A stretch of 64,000 bases of DNA from Reyranella humidisoli (GTDB lineage Bacteria > Pseudomonadota > Alphaproteobacteria > Reyranellales > Reyranellaceae): assembly GCF_019039055.1 (NCBI RefSeq), contig NZ_JAHOPB010000001.1, positions 1,922,001-1,986,000 on the forward strand, in the 5' to 3' direction. The notes under the pieces were generated by a model, which ran no database searches, was not told the DNA's origin, and was given only the letters and a program-made list of their open reading frames with translations. Below are positions 63,088-64,000 of this stretch, in pieces. The position numbers and the translations under genes are program-made. Each line of letters starts with the position of its first letter. Within the stretch, counting starts at the first letter, position 1.

Positions 63088-64000
63088 ATGACTCACAGGG
63101 TTGCCATTGTCGGCGCCGGCCCGTCCGGCTTCTATGCCGCGGACGGGCTGCTGCGCGGCCGGCCGGACCTCCGCATCGACATCATCGACCGCCTGCCCAC
63201 GCCCTTCGGGCTGGTCCGGGCCGGCGTCGCGCCCGACCACCAGGGCACCAAGGCCGTGGTCCGCCAGTTCGACAAGCTGCTCGACCAGCCAGACGTGCGC
63301 TTCGCCGGCAATCTCGACATCGGCCGCGACCTCACCTGGGACGAGCTGGTCGAGGCCTACGACGCGGTGATCGTCGCCACCGGCATGGTGATCGACCGCA
63401 AGCTCGGCATCCCGGGCGAGGAGCTGCCGCAGGTCTGGGGCTCGTGGCGCTTCGTGGGCTGGCTGAACGGCCATCCCGATTTCCGCGAGGGCCCGGACCT
63501 CTCGGCCGTGAAATCCGTGGCGGTGATCGGCAACGGCAACGTGGCGCTCGACGTGGCGCGTCTGCTGGCCAAGACGCCGGACGAGATGGCCAAGTCCGAC
63601 ATCGTGCCCGAGGCGGCGGCGGCGATCGCGGCGGCGCCTCTCACGGATATCCATGTGATCGGACGGCGCGGCGCCGAACAGGCCTCCTTCACGACCAACG
63701 AGCTGGCCGAAATGGGCCGGCTGGCCCGCGCCGTGTCGGTGGCCGATGCCAGCGTGCTCGATGCCGTGGCGCCGGCCGCCGATCCCACGCCGGAGAGGCT
63801 GCGCAAGGCCAAGAACATCGAGACGCTGAAGGGCTTCGCCGCGCACAGGCCGGGCGAGAAGCCGGTGACGGTGCACTTCCGTTTCCACGCCACGCCGCTG
63901 GCGATCCGTCCGGGCGAGATCGAACTGTCGACCGGAACCATCCCCGCCGACCTCGTCGTCACCTGCATCGGCTATACCGGCGAGGCCTTTCCGGAGGCGG
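63088..64000 (+). CDS. FprA/adrenodoxin-reductase-like ferredoxin-NADP reductase (partial)
   Basis: The first 304 codons of an FAD enzyme; it runs off the right edge. The FAD-binding motif is [18 protein letters not shown] at residues 5-22. Then come [22 protein letters not shown] and the NADP-binding [17 protein letters not shown] near residue 148. The [18 protein letters not shown] block and [11 protein letters not shown] are typical of the FprA/adrenodoxin reductase group. It moves electrons from NADPH to ferredoxin, possibly feeding Fe-S or oxygenase enzymes. Confidence 0.93.
   Translation, partial: MTHRVAIVGAGPSGFYAADGLLRGRPDLRIDIIDRLPTPFGLVRAGVAPDHQGTKAVVRQFDKLLDQPDVRFAGNLDIGRDLTWDELVEAYDAVIVATGMVIDRKLGIPGEELPQVWGSWRFVGWLNGHPDFREGPDLSAVKSVAVIGNGNVALDVARLLAKTPDEMAKSDIVPEAAAAIAAAPLTDIHVIGRRGAEQASFTTNELAEMGRLARAVSVADASVLDAVAPAADPTPERLRKAKNIETLKGFAAHRPGEKPVTVHFRFHATPLAIRPGEIELSTGTIPADLVVTCIGYTGEAFPEA

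Overview
This 64 kb window comes from a GC-rich alphaproteobacterial chromosome. Supporting features are a ChvG/ChvI two-component system beside ATP-type pckA, a short HPr kinase (HprK), RapZ with a mannose-type EIIA and HPr, a DUF3035 lipoprotein downstream of ileS-lspA, and several Bug/TctC solute-binding proteins. A soil or freshwater Reyranella-like or Rhodospirillales/Hyphomicrobiales member is my best guess, but gene content alone cannot fix the genus. Most of the window is core or metabolic DNA. No transposase, integrase, CRISPR array or prophage gene is visible. One patch (about 45.0-46.1 kb) has lower GC and carries two poorly characterised genes.

Layout. 0-9.6 kb: a regulatory block reads leftward (chvI, chvG, hprK, rapZ, EIIA, HPr, then ahcY cut by the window edge). 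hugZ, pckA and a membrane-bound class III nucleotide cyclase read rightward. 9.7-12.4 kb: a rightward run of secreted or envelope proteins (DUF3300, DUF2950, a glycine-zipper lipoprotein, a small two-cysteine secreted protein). 12.4-16.9 kb: a formyltransferase and a short-chain dehydrogenase diverge from two tandem paralogous glycosyltransferases. 16.9-22.5 kb: GST, polA and two solute-binding proteins. 22.6-23.4 kb: a yybP-ykoY-type manganese riboswitch leads a UPF0016/TMEM165-type Mn exporter. 23.5-26.5 kb: CHAD protein, His-rich COG0523 GTPase and FAH-family hydrolase in one operon. 26.7-29.9 kb: flavin reductase, tRNA-Gln(UUG) and two overlapping SGNH-hydrolase genes. 30-41.9 kb: accessory metabolism with two LysR regulators, a TauE-type permease, two hotdog thioesterases, a HAD / Bug / D-amino-acid-type PLP enzyme operon, an ArsR regulator, an APH-like kinase with DUF6285, a MaoC hydratase and ribF. 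41.9-46.1 kb: a zinc-ribbon/cyclase/ATPase/TPR signalling protein and the low-GC two-gene patch. 46.2-56.5 kb: rightward ileS-lspA-DUF3035-M16-M16-pgi-mutL-small secreted protein. 56.5-64 kb: a MATE exporter, then a leftward, tightly overlapping phosphatase/rsmD/rluB/GATase run, tadA, queG-queF and the start of an FprA-like ferredoxin reductase.

How the genes work together. The left block joins carbon/nitrogen PTS signalling (HPr with its phosphorylatable Ser, HprK, EIIA, RapZ) to the envelope/acid sensor ChvG-ChvI and to gluconeogenesis (pckA), a grouping known from rhizobia. The right end is rich in RNA-modification enzymes (RsmD, RluB, TadA, QueG, QueF). Two families of palindromic intergenic repeats are scattered through the window: about 50-100 bp built on GTCATCC(C/T)GAGCG, three copies, and about 107-131 bp built on CCTCA(C/T)CCTGAGGAG, four copies. 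All seven lie between genes. Many genes overlap by 1-4 bases (ATGA, GTGA or TAATG), so translational coupling is common.

The least-described items are the low-GC HExxH/unknown pair, the DUF3300/DUF2950 envelope module, the formyltransferase/SDR/double-glycosyltransferase locus, the repeat families, and a perfect 13-bp hairpin that covers the GTG start of the membrane cyclase.
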